Origin: Desulfurococcaceae archaeon AG1
GTDB lineage: Archaea > Thermoproteota > Thermoprotei_A > Sulfolobales > AG1
DNA: 64,000 nt
Direction of reading: 5' to 3'
NCBI GenBank assembly: GCA_003116855.1
Contig: BEWT01000005.1
Location: forward strand, 115,644-179,643
The translations under genes were made by a program, and so were the position numbers. Below are positions 35,042-43,556 of this stretch, piece after piece (within the stretch, counting starts at the first letter, position 1; every line of letters starts with the position of its first letter). The notes beneath the pieces were generated by a model. It ran no database searches. It saw only the letters and a program-made list of their open reading frames with translations, and had not been told where the DNA came from.

Positions 35042-36055
35042 ATGAAGAGCCGCAATCATGACACTGATATAGTTCCCGCACAGCTAGCTATTGTGGAGAC
35101 TATATCGAGGATCTATGGCAACCCCCTAGCTGCTCCTAACAGTGTTTGCTATGAATGGGCTAAAGATCTGGGGCTTAGAAGGGGTGGGGAAACAGTATTA
35201 TATACTGGGTGTCTATACCAACTAATGGCATATGCAGACTCTCTTGTAGATATGTATGAGAGGCTTGGAGATTGGGGAGTAAGGATCTCGAGACTCTTTA
35301 CAAGCATATCTCCAAAACTCTTCTCATGGTTCGCATCCAAACTCGTCAAACCAGATAAAAAGATCCTGGACTACTCATCTAGAACACTGAGATCTATTGC
35401 TAAGCTTCTGAGAGCCAGTGGGGTTGATTTCGGATATCTATACGAGAAAGACCTTTATTCTGGAATATACCTCTATGAGCTGGGTCTCGAAGATCTCTTC
35501 GCGCAACATGCAGCTATCGTGTATAAACAGCTTGTAGGAGAGGGTGTTAAGAGGATCATAACGGTGGATCCCCATACAACCTATGTGCTCAGAGAGATCT
35601 ATCCACGCTATGTAGAAGGCTTCGAAATAGAGGTTAAACACTACCTAGAATTGATCGGGGTGAAAGGCAACATAACCAGTAACAAGGCCTTCACCATCAG
35701 CGATAGGGTTAAGCTACCTGTTATCCATGATTCATGCTATATGGTAAGAAAGCTAGGGTTATATGATGCCACTAGAAACGCCGCCAAAAATATACGCTAC
35801 ATAGAGCCCAAGAACAGTGGGGTCAAGACGCTCTGTTGCGGGGGTCCTATAGAAGGAATATCTCCGAAGCTAGCCTTGAGAATTGCTACGAAGAGAGCTA
35901 AGGAGTTAGCCTCTACTGGGAGTGACAGGGTGATAGTAATGTGTCCTATCTGTTTTACAAACCTTGAGAGGGCTTTCAATATGCTTGGATACAAGAACAT
36001 CTCGATCACAGATCTAGCCGAGGAGATCTTGAGCCGAGCTGGCGGAGATAGTTAA
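35042..36055 (+). CDS. CCG-domain (HdrB-like) protein
   Basis: About 337 residues with an N-terminal cysteine (YTGCLYQ) and a C-terminal CCG domain (HDSCYMVRK, LCCGGPIEG, MCPICF). CCG domains can hold an unusual [4Fe-4S] cluster as in heterodisulfide reductase subunit B. ATG 35042 is preferred, two bases after the upstream stop and following AGGTG. With the membrane subunit it should form a two-protein complex. Confidence 0.76.
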   Translation: MKSRNHDTDIVPAQLAIVETISRIYGNPLAAPNSVCYEWAKDLGLRRGGETVLYTGCLYQLMAYADSLVDMYERLGDWGVRISRLFTSISPKLFSWFASKLVKPDKKILDYSSRTLRSIAKLLRASGVDFGYLYEKDLYSGIYLYELGLEDLFAQHAAIVYKQLVGEGVKRIITVDPHTTYVLREIYPRYVEGFEIEVKHYLELIGVKGNITSNKAFTISDRVKLPVIHDSCYMVRKLGLYDATRNAAKNIRYIEPKNSGVKTLCCGGPIEGISPKLALRIATKRAKELASTGSDRVIVMCPICFTNLERAFNMLGYKNISITDLAEEILSRAGGDS

Positions 36056-36170
36056 TACCAAATGAGATATCGTTCTTCCATTGATAATATTAGATATTAC
36101 ATAGGTATCACTGAACACCAGCTAGCCTTTTCCCCATGTTACCTGGCACTTATGGGTGTTCTACCATAGT

Positions 36171-36218
36171 GCTTATATACCTATCGTAGTATAAGCATTT
36201 CCTACGAGGTTAGGGTAC
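36171..36218 (+). promoter_or_regulatory. cdvA promoter with inverted repeat
   Basis: TATA-like GCTTATATA at 36171 and TATAAGC at 36190-36196 form an inverted repeat GCTTATA-N12-TATAAGC. The second TATA lies about 25 bases from the cdvA ATG, giving an almost leaderless transcript. The dyad overlaps the basal promoter and could be an operator. Confidence 0.45.
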
Positions 36219-36926
36219 ATGGTATCAATCGATGAGATCGAGAAGCATCTTGGATCCAAGGTAAGGGATCCTTATGGTAGAATCTTGGGCGTCCTATCAT
36301 CGATCTACTCGGATGTAGATGGAAGTGTTACAGGAATAGAGGTTATGAGGGAAGATGGATATTTATCATACATTCCATCAGAAAGGGTTAACGTCTCTCC
36401 AGAAACCCTGATAGTGCTTCCTGAGTGGAGGGTAGAGGCTATAAAGGTTGAACAGCAACTAGATAGGGCTAGAAAGAGGGCCAGGGCTCTTGAGGAGTTA
36501 TTCTCATCGAAGGAGATAGGATCGCAAGCATATGAGGAGATGAAAAAGAGTCTCGAAGCAACCCTATCCAGGCTTAAGGAGAAAGCCAAGAGTGTTAGGA
36601 GTACTCTCAGGAAGAGGCTTGGAGAGCTTGAGGATGAGATCCTGCATATAGATAAAGCTATAAACCACCTCAAGTTAGGCTACACCTCAGGCGAGATCGG
36701 TGAGCAGAGGTTCAAAACAAGCATAGAGGGGCTGAGAAGCTCTAAAGCTAAGGCTATTGATGAGAAAAGCGATATAGAGAAACACCTAGAGCTCCTAGAG
36801 AAGCTTGAGAACGAGGCTATAGTTCCGCAAAAGATCCCGATAGAGGTTCAAACTACACAGCCCAAGATAGAGGCTCCACAACAGACCCAGTCTAAACCGA
36901 TAGAGGTTAGGATAGTATCTTCATAA
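36219..36926 (+). CDS. cdvA: CdvA, cell-division scaffold protein
   Basis: 235 residues: a PRC-barrel-like N-terminus (about 1-75, KVRDPYGRILGVLSS), a coiled-coil core (about 75-205) and a Pro/Gln-rich linker ending in a short PIEVRIVSS tail, the position of the ESCRT-III-binding peptide. CdvA forms a membrane-associated band at mid-cell and recruits CdvB. First gene of the cdvABC locus. Confidence 0.9.
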   Translation: MVSIDEIEKHLGSKVRDPYGRILGVLSSIYSDVDGSVTGIEVMREDGYLSYIPSERVNVSPETLIVLPEWRVEAIKVEQQLDRARKRARALEELFSSKEIGSQAYEEMKKSLEATLSRLKEKAKSVRSTLRKRLGELEDEILHIDKAINHLKLGYTSGEIGEQRFKTSIEGLRSSKAKAIDEKSDIEKHLELLEKLENEAIVPQKIPIEVQTTQPKIEAPQQTQSKPIEVRIVSS

Positions 36927-36948
36927 CGCTGCCTAACCCCTAGACGGG

Positions 36949-37923
36949 GTGTTATATGTGAACCCAATAGCGGGCGGGGATGTTGAGAAGAGATGGTGGG
37001 GCTATGATACAATAACCAGGCTATTCTCTGGAATAGCTAGGGCTATGTCTAGAAGAGATAACACACTTAAGAGAGCTCTTGAGCAGATCTTAGTGGAACT
37101 GGATCTCAGCTATAACGCCATAGAGGAAGTCGCTAGGAAGATGCAGAGGAGATATAACGAGCTATACACACAAGCCCTCAAAGCTGTTACTGAGAAGAAC
37201 ATAGCCAGGGCTACTATATATGCTAACGAGATGGTTGAGATAAAAAAGATCTATAGGAGGTTGAGGATAGCCCTAACATTCATAGAACAGCTAAAACTAA
37301 GGGTCGGCACTCTAAGCGAGCTGGATAAAATAAGACCATCGCTCATAGAGTTCCAGAAACTCCTAGATCTCCTGAAACCCCAAATAGCACCTATAGTGCC
37401 AAATGTAGCAGTCTCTCTAGAGAGAGTTATGGGAGAGATAAACGCTATTACAGGAGCTACATCAACCCCCGAACCCATGCTGGAGCACACTGTAAAGCCG
37501 GATTCTAGAGAAGCCTCTGAACTGCTTAAGAAAATAATAGCTGATGCTGATAGAAGTGTTGATGAAACGCTCCCCCAAATGCTCCCCGAGCTTGCAAAAC
37601 TGGTGACAATAGACCTCAACGAGGATACAGTATCACTACCACCAGATGTCTATGCTGTTATGACCAACCATTATAAAGGTCAGAGCAATGCAAAGGTTAG
37701 CAAGGATGCGAGAGTTGCCGAGCATAGGGGATCGGTTGTTCATGGCAATAAACAAATAAGATCTCCTGAGGATCTCGATAAGGCTCTCCTAGACTACATA
37801 ATATCTCGAGGAGGCTTCTTAGATATAGAGGATTTTACCAGAAACTATGGCTGCTCGAGAGAGGATGTAATGGCCTCGCTCGATAGACTTGTTAAAGGGA
37901 ACAAGATCAGCATAGTTAAGTGA
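36949..37923 (+). CDS. cdvB: CdvB, ESCRT-III-like division protein with winged helix
   Basis: 324 residues. The Snf7/ESCRT-III core spans about 20-170; a linker then leads to a C-terminal winged helix (DKALLDYIISRGGFLDIEDF to the end), the CdvA-binding domain. A segment DEDTV-type region about residue 225 with prolines is where a Vps4-interacting motif would lie. GTG 36949 and GTG 36958 are both possible; GGGGTG precedes the latter. Confidence 0.9.
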   Translation: MLYVNPIAGGDVEKRWWGYDTITRLFSGIARAMSRRDNTLKRALEQILVELDLSYNAIEEVARKMQRRYNELYTQALKAVTEKNIARATIYANEMVEIKKIYRRLRIALTFIEQLKLRVGTLSELDKIRPSLIEFQKLLDLLKPQIAPIVPNVAVSLERVMGEINAITGATSTPEPMLEHTVKPDSREASELLKKIIADADRSVDETLPQMLPELAKLVTIDLNEDTVSLPPDVYAVMTNHYKGQSNAKVSKDARVAEHRGSVVHGNKQIRSPEDLDKALLDYIISRGGFLDIEDFTRNYGCSREDVMASLDRLVKGNKISIVK

Positions 37924-37938
37924 GAGGAGTGGGACTAT

Positions 37939-39081
37939 TTGAGCGGTTACTCGACAAGCCTTTTAGAAAGAACAGCTAGGGAGTATGCTGACAAGGCTGT
38001 GATGGCGGAGAGGACCGGCAACTATGAAGATGCTGTGAAATACTACAAGGCCGCTGCACAGATCCTCAGAAGGATCTTAAGCATAAACCCAGACACAGGG
38101 TTGAGGGAAGCCTATGTAGAGTTTATAAGGAACTATGAGGAGAGAGCCGCGTTTCTCGAAAAAAGCCTAGAGAAAATCGGGGTTGCTGGAAGGAATGTGG
38201 AAAGCGGTTCTCAGTCGATAGAGAGGGATCTTGTTAAAGAGCCTCCTAAAATAACCTTCGAAGATATAGTAGATCTAGACGACGTTAAAAAGGCTATTAA
38301 AAAGGCTATAATATATCCAGTAAAGAGACCAGATCTGTATATCGATAAGATAGGCTGGGATAAGGGAGTGCTCCTCTTCGGACCCCCAGGAAACGGTAAA
38401 ACCATGCTTGCCGCTGCCGTGGCAAACGAGATCAAGGCCGCCTTCATACCTATAGATGCATCCGATATAATGTCAAAATGGCTAGGCGATGCCGAGAAGA
38501 ATGTTAGAAGGATTTTCGATACTGCAAGACGGATCGCAGAAGGCGGTAGACCAGTAATCATAGTCATAGACGAGGTTGACTCGCTAATGGGTGTCTTCTC
38601 CTCAGAAGTTGGGGGAGAGGTGAGGGTTAGGAACCAGTTTCTTAAAGAGATGGATGGGCTCTATAGCAAGGGAAGCAGAGAGATGATCTTTGTTATAGGT
38701 ACCACAAACAAGCCATGGTCTCTGGATATAGGGTTTATAAGGAGGTTCCAGAAGAGAATATATGTCCCAAGCCCTAACTACGAGACCAGGTTAGCGCTTC
38801 TAAAGCACTACTGTAGAAACTTAGAACTAGACCCAGGCGTTAATCTTGAGGAGATCGCAAAGATCACAGAGGGGTACTCAGCAAGCGATATAGTAGATAT
38901 AGTGAGGGAAGCATATTCCAAGGTTGTCGATGAACTGTTCGAGAAGGGATCTATAGGTGGTAAACCAAGACCTATCCAAATGAAGGATCTAATAGAGGCT
39001 GTTTCAAAGAGAAAACCAAGCATATCTCAAGATATGCTGCGTAGCTATGAAGAATGGAACAAAAGGTTTGGAACCCTATGA
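37939..39081 (+). CDS. cdvC: CdvC, Vps4-like AAA ATPase
   Basis: 380 residues. An N-terminal MIT domain (about 5-75, AREYADKAVMAERTGNYEDA) binds ESCRT-III tails. The AAA domain has GPPGNGKTM (about 149), IIVIDEVDSLMG and GTTNKPWSLD. The enzyme takes apart CdvB-type filaments to drive scission. TTG start at 37939, 15 bases after the cdvB stop. Confidence 0.95.
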   Translation: MSGYSTSLLERTAREYADKAVMAERTGNYEDAVKYYKAAAQILRRILSINPDTGLREAYVEFIRNYEERAAFLEKSLEKIGVAGRNVESGSQSIERDLVKEPPKITFEDIVDLDDVKKAIKKAIIYPVKRPDLYIDKIGWDKGVLLFGPPGNGKTMLAAAVANEIKAAFIPIDASDIMSKWLGDAEKNVRRIFDTARRIAEGGRPVIIVIDEVDSLMGVFSSEVGGEVRVRNQFLKEMDGLYSKGSREMIFVIGTTNKPWSLDIGFIRRFQKRIYVPSPNYETRLALLKHYCRNLELDPGVNLEEIAKITEGYSASDIVDIVREAYSKVVDELFEKGSIGGKPRPIQMKDLIEAVSKRKPSISQDMLRSYEEWNKRFGTL

Positions 39082-39511
39082 AAAGATCTATCGGCGTCCA
39101 TCGCCATATAAGCATCTAACCATCTCATATTTAAAACTAAGTTTTTAACCACCACTATAATCTTTTGCAAGACATCACGGATCCTATGAAGATCTATAGC
39201 GGCTAATATCGGATCCCTACAGATCCTTATGCAGTATAATTTATCGAGTTTTAGCATATCTATTCATTTGTGAGTAAATTACTTTAAAGACCAGATAAGC
39301 ATAACAAGAGAAGAAAACCTGTATGAGGTTTCATCAAACAGCAGGGCAGAGATGAACGATGAAAAAGGTCATGAGTAGCGTGTTATCCCGAAATGCCTAG
39401 GATTATGAATCAGCTATATAGGTTCTGGCGAAAGGAGATCTGAGACTGGTGAAACTATGAATAGAATTGCTATAATGAAATGTCAGCCCGTTATGAAAAT
39501 TAAATTAGTCC
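39082..39511. other. Intergenic gap after cdvC
   Basis: A 430-base stretch between convergent cdvC and the zinc-finger gene. It is AT-rich. I find no open frame with coding character, no tRNA and no strong hairpin. A CGATGA near 39353 resembles a C box but the partner boxes are not convincing. Confidence 0.4.
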
Positions 39512-39814
39512 TCATTGTTTTATAGATCCTATTTTGCACAACATACATACCGGGTTGTTATACCTTCTATCGAGACATCCATAGCATGCGAGCCTGCCGC
39601 ATGAGATACAGCTTATTATTGCTAGGTTCCTGCCGCAGATGTTACATAACATTGATCTACATATCACACACGTGTTACCAAACCCTAGATGATCATTACA
39701 AACAACACGACCACATTTTACACATCTAAACGTTGCCGGCTTTTCCCAACATACCTCGCAAACTCCTTTGGATCCGTAACTAGGCCCTCTTAACACCAGA
39801 ACCCCTTCTCTCAT
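39512..39814 (-). CDS. Small multi-zinc-finger protein (B-box/HIT-finger-like)
   Basis: About 100 residues with CEVCWEKPATFRCVKCGRVVC, CVICRSMLCNICGRN and CISCGRLACYGC: at least six CxxC-type pairs in cross-brace order, like B-box or ZnF-HIT fingers. The protein is almost nothing but fingers, so it probably mediates binding. ATG 39814 starts inside the 3' end of the triosephosphate isomerase gene; ATG 39841 is also in frame. The overlap implies co-translation. Confidence 0.7.
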   Translation of the reverse strand: MREGVLVLRGPSYGSKGVCEVCWEKPATFRCVKCGRVVCNDHLGFGNTCVICRSMLCNICGRNLAIISCISCGRLACYGCLDRRYNNPVCMLCKIGSIKQ

Positions 39815-40529
39815 CCCAAGCCTTGAGCATAGATTGCGCAAAATCCATTATAACGCTCTCTGGAGATTTGGAGAGCATTATTGCGGATGCCACAAGCACA
39901 CCCTCAGCCCCTAATTCTATGGCTCTCGCAACATCCTCCCGAGACGATATACCTGCCCCGGCTAGAACAGCTATATCTCGCGATACCCGCTCGGTATTCT
40001 GCAACATATGCTTAGAGACTTGTTTCACAGCTTTAACACCTTCGATAATGATCTCGGGCCTTGCTTTGGAAACAGCTATACCACTTCCTATGAGTTCCGG
40101 TGGCTCTAGGGCTATGGCGTCCGGCATTGCATGCTTTGCTATTATCTCTGCTAGACCTGTACTGTCGGAACACGCGATGACTCCTAATCCCATGGATCTT
40201 GCGATCTCCGATATTCTTATAATACTTTTAAGATCAATCTGGTTCTCGCTATGATTCACAATAACCCCTCTAACCCCTATATCTCTCAGAGCTTCTATAG
40301 GTGTATGACCTGTATATGCCCCATAGTATAGCGGCTCGGCATGCTGTGCATAGACATCTATACCAACGTTCTTAACAATAAAGGATGTCTCGAGAAGGGG
40401 CGGGGCTATCACGATGTTGAGACCTGTCTCTAGAGCGACCTTCTCAGCAGACTTAGCTATGCTTAGCCCGGACTGGCCGTAGGATGTACGGTAAGTCTTA
40501 AAATTTATCACGAGAACCGGGATTCTCAT
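39780..40529 (-). CDS. tpiA: Triosephosphate isomerase
   Basis: 249 residues, archaeal type. The active-site Lys is in NFKTY (K11), the His in VNHSEN (about 92) and the catalytic Glu in ALEPPELIG (about 141); the phosphate loop is GAGISS and GVLVAS. Interconverts glyceraldehyde 3-phosphate and dihydroxyacetone phosphate. It lies 13 bases after the FBP aldolase/phosphatase gene on the same strand, which uses both products. Confidence 0.96.
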   Translation of the reverse strand: MRIPVLVINFKTYRTSYGQSGLSIAKSAEKVALETGLNIVIAPPLLETSFIVKNVGIDVYAQHAEPLYYGAYTGHTPIEALRDIGVRGVIVNHSENQIDLKSIIRISEIARSMGLGVIACSDSTGLAEIIAKHAMPDAIALEPPELIGSGIAVSKARPEIIIEGVKAVKQVSKHMLQNTERVSRDIAVLAGAGISSREDVARAIELGAEGVLVASAIMLSKSPESVIMDFAQSMLKAWDERRGSGVKRA

Positions 40530-40542
40530 TAAAGATCCTCTT

Positions 40543-41718
40543 CTAATCGGCCTCTTTCTCTTTCTCAGATGTTAGAAGTTCCGATGTTACTTTCGGCTTA
40601 GCAGCCTTTTTCTCGCCTGTCTCGACAAACCTGCTGCTAAGCCTCTGGAGAACCTCTGGAAGTGTTGTGTACTCCATCTCCTCTGGCCCAAGTCTGTGTG
40701 GCATCATAGGACCGTGTCTCCTTATATAATCAGCAATAATCAGAGCCATCCTCCTAACCTCGTCAAACGCCACATCGTCGAATAGATCTGCCGGGCCTAC
40801 TAGCTTAGCGTTTTTAATATTAAAGCCTAGCGCGACAACCCTTGGTGGGCCATCGAATCTTGTTACCTTGGCGTGTCTCAGCCCTACTGGCATTAGCGGG
40901 CCGTGATGGCTACCCCTCATCCAGCCGGCTACTAGGTGTGGGTGTGTAAATGCCTCGAGTATCTCGCCTACTGCTGGGAAACCACTCTGGGCCCTTACTA
41001 TAGCTACTGGATCATCCTTACCGACATACCTACCAGCTATGAGGCTTAGCCTCTCAACACTAACTACAGCTGCTATCTCGTCATCTCCTTTCCTGTTAAC
41101 CCTTCTTACTATAAATCTCCCAGGTGTTCCTATAATGGCCAGCAGATCGTAGATCTCTTCTGGAGCATTGAGGGTTATCTCCCTCCCTTCAAAGGCATCA
41201 TATACAGTGAACTTGAAGCCTTGGTGAAGCCTGGGATCTATTACTAAGCCGGCTGTGTTGAAAGGATCTGCGAATATTCTGTACATTGGTAGGTTGAAAG
41301 CCCCGGGCTCTGTTTTGTCAGCCATAAAGATCACTATGGGCTCTGAAGGTCTCTCCTCAAACTCCATCTCAGCAACCCCTGGACCGAGACCCCTCACGTT
41401 ACCGCTGAAAGCATCGCTCAAGAGATCCTGTCCAGCTGCATAGAGACCAAGCTCTTTAGCAACCCTCGCAGCCTCTTTGAAAGCATTCCATGCAAGCTCG
41501 TGAACAGCGTTGTTGTCGACACCCCTTCTATGTGTCATTATCAATTGAAGATCATCGCCTACATTTGTAACATAGTAATCTGTTATAATTCCCTTCGACT
41601 TGCCCTCAGCGAGGATTCTTGAAGCTATTGCAAGAGTGTCCGGATGGACTATGTGATGCCCAGCTAAGGAGCCAATGTCAGCCTTTATAACAGAAACTGT
41701 TGTCTTCTCCTTGCTCAT
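40543..41718 (-). CDS. fbp: Fructose 1,6-bisphosphate aldolase/phosphatase
   Basis: About 391 residues. Bifunctional archaeal enzyme that condenses triose phosphates and removes the 1-phosphate, making gluconeogenesis one-way. VIKADIGSLAGHH, TNVGDD, GAFNLPMYRIFADPFNTAGL and GSHHGPLMPV are family hallmarks with the metal-binding Asp and His. ATG 41718 (MSKEK) is preferred to 41730. Promoter-like AAGCTTTTTA lies about 35 bases upstream on the minus strand. Forms an operon with tpiA. Confidence 0.96.
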   Translation of the reverse strand: MSKEKTTVSVIKADIGSLAGHHIVHPDTLAIASRILAEGKSKGIITDYYVTNVGDDLQLIMTHRRGVDNNAVHELAWNAFKEAARVAKELGLYAAGQDLLSDAFSGNVRGLGPGVAEMEFEERPSEPIVIFMADKTEPGAFNLPMYRIFADPFNTAGLVIDPRLHQGFKFTVYDAFEGREITLNAPEEIYDLLAIIGTPGRFIVRRVNRKGDDEIAAVVSVERLSLIAGRYVGKDDPVAIVRAQSGFPAVGEILEAFTHPHLVAGWMRGSHHGPLMPVGLRHAKVTRFDGPPRVVALGFNIKNAKLVGPADLFDDVAFDEVRRMALIIADYIRRHGPMMPHRLGPEEMEYTTLPEVLQRLSSRFVETGEKKAAKPKVTSELLTSEKEKEAD

Positions 41719-41749
41719 AAAGACCACCACCCCTCACTACCCTAGGGGG

Positions 41750-42333
41750 GTAAAAAGCTTAATCATCATACCCTAGGCACGGGATACGCCGAATCGGCAT
41801 TAATCTCAATAGCCATTGTAATGAGAAGAAGTACCATTAACGATTAATACTGCTTCTTCTCCCAACACTATGAAGCGCTAACCCAGATAATTGGAGAGCA
41901 AACAGAACCATGGCTAAACCAATCCTTAATCTTAATACCGCATAAATTCTTGCGAAGCACTGTAACCTAGATCTTAATTTAGTAAATATTAATAATATTT
42001 AATACCGGCAATTAGCTGTGGAGAGAAGCTGGGTAAAGCAACCAATGCTTAAAGATCTATTAACATTGCTTTTTACCAAGGAACACCCTATAACAGGATC
42101 ATGACAGTACAGCTTAGAATCTAATAAATAATATTTCAAGATACCCTAGGAAGATAGTTAAACAGAGATATAAATCTCAGAGATAACAAGAAATAGAAAA
42201 GAAAACCATATAGAGATCAGAAAAATAAAAACAAAGCTTTTTAGAAAGATCTGATTGTTTTTCTACCAACCCGGTACCTCTATATAAAACTCCAAGCTGA
42301 CTCTAAGATCAAACAGTATACTCAATTAAACCT
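41750..42333. other. Long intergenic region with a 9-bp inverted repeat
   Basis: About 580 bases between divergent fbp and the small gene at 42334. No coding frame is convincing. GAGAAGAAG (41823-41831) and CTTCTTCTC (41853-41861) form a perfect nine-base stem with a 21-base loop. The right end has TATA-like CTATATAAAA (about 42280) serving the 42334 gene. Confidence 0.4.
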
Positions 42334-42561
42334 ATGGATGAGGAAAAAGAAAAGCTAGAAGCCGTGATAAGGTTGAAAAAAGTTGAGACCATAAACATAG
42401 GGCTTATGTATCTAGACCTAAAAGGATCTCCCCGGTTTTGGGCTCGGAAAACCTTTATGCTCCACGACAAAGCCATTCTAGGTGCGAGGCTATCCTCTTT
42501 AACGGATCCTTTATTACCAACACCATTATTGCTTAAAAGACGTGAATTGATTATCTTATAA
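42334..42561 (+). CDS. Small hypothetical protein, 75 aa
   Basis: ATG 42334 with a TATA box (TCTATATAAAAC) about 50 bases upstream. A charged N-terminus ([19 protein letters not shown]) leads to a more hydrophobic C-terminus with [14 protein letters not shown]. No family recognised. It lies 16 bases before the pyruvoyl decarboxylase gene, so probably shares its transcript. Confidence 0.5.
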   Translation: MDEEKEKLEAVIRLKKVETINIGLMYLDLKGSPRFWARKTFMLHDKAILGARLSSLTDPLLPTPLLLKRRELIIL

Positions 42562-42577
42562 GGGAGGGGGTAGGGGG

Positions 42578-42982
42578 ATGGAGGAGACCACAGTTATTTC
42601 TATCATGAGCCCTGCTCGTCCAGTTGTTGCTAAGGTTATTGGTAAGCATATCTATGGGAATCTCTATGGTTGCGATCCAAAGATCCTTGGAGATCCATAC
42701 GAGCTTGAGAAGATCGTTGTAACCGCAGCAGAAGTTGGTAACATGAATCTGCTTGATATAAAGATCTGGAAAATAGGCGAGGGCCTATCAATAGTAGCAA
42801 TCATAGTGGAGAGCCATATATCAATACACACATGGCCAGAGTTCGGGTTTGCCACAGTAGATGTGTATTCTTGTGGACCCCATACAAGGCCTGAGCTCTC
42901 TTTCGACTATATAGCCAAAGCCCTTAAAGCCGAAAAGATCGTTATGGGGAAAGCAGACCGCACTATGTATGCTGAAGAGTGA
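42578..42982 (+). CDS. Pyruvoyl decarboxylase of the AdoMetDC family, probably arginine decarboxylase
   Basis: 134 residues, a self-cleaving proenzyme. [11 protein letters not shown] contains the serine that becomes the pyruvoyl group, and VYSCG follows. The N-terminal [12 protein letters not shown] and C-terminal KADRTMY resemble the crenarchaeal arginine decarboxylase branch more than the S-adenosylmethionine decarboxylase branch, from memory of the family. Either way it makes polyamine precursors (agmatine or decarboxylated AdoMet). Good GGAGGGGG site before the ATG. Confidence 0.85.
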   Translation: MEETTVISIMSPARPVVAKVIGKHIYGNLYGCDPKILGDPYELEKIVVTAAEVGNMNLLDIKIWKIGEGLSIVAIIVESHISIHTWPEFGFATVDVYSCGPHTRPELSFDYIAKALKAEKIVMGKADRTMYAEE

Positions 42983-43556
42983 GAAGCCAGAAATAACTAG
43001 CGAAATGTCTAACGGGTTATGAATCTATTCATGAGTATCTATGGGGTCCCCGTCGCTTCACCTCAATCACTGCTCAGTGGGAGAAGCCGGTCATCCCCCA
43101 ATTGTTCTCTAACACCAAGGTATTTAGCTATATTAATAGATCAAAATGAGTTGGTAAACAGATCTCCTCTGCTCAGAGTCTTTCTATGAGCTATCAACAG
43201 AATATTGCTTTTAAGGCTTTAGGCTATTATAGATATCCTGACAGATCAGCGACCCTGGGGTAATGCAGTAGCATGCAAAGAGAAACACCTTTCATGTATA
43301 TGGGAACTTTACAACAAACCGCCATCAATACAATACAACCCCGAAAATGAGATCAATATCCATAGAGGATACATAAACCCCAAGGTGTTCGATGCACTAG
43401 TAATACTCAGCTACCAGGGTTGAAGGGGATGCAGGTTTCCAGCTAGGAGGGTTAAAGTGCGAACGAATCCCGTGCTATTTGCCCTAAAGACTCTTTGGTA
43501 TTAGCCACACATTATATAAGACTATTAATTAATATACTAGTAGATGGTGCTAGTTT
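42983..43556. other. Intergenic region with a decayed frame
   Basis: Most of this region shows nothing. Between 43223 and 43423 a plus-strand frame of 67 codons is open, without a start codon and bounded upstream by TAG. The AT-rich stretch 43510-43550 contains TATATAAG-like sequence (ATTATATAAGAC) and is the top6B promoter. Confidence 0.4.
43223..43423 (+). pseudogene. Possible gene remnant, no start codon
   Basis: The frame reads ILTDQRPWGNAVACKEKHL and later NPENEINIHRGYINPK, ending DALVILSYQG then TGA. Amino-acid composition looks like protein, but there is no ATG, GTG or TTG near its beginning. I cannot name it. It may be the tail of a deleted gene or chance. Confidence 0.22.

Noticed and set aside
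39353..39445. Possible C/D-box sRNA after cdvC
   Set aside because: A CGATGA box is present but D, C' and D' boxes are not at the spacing needed.
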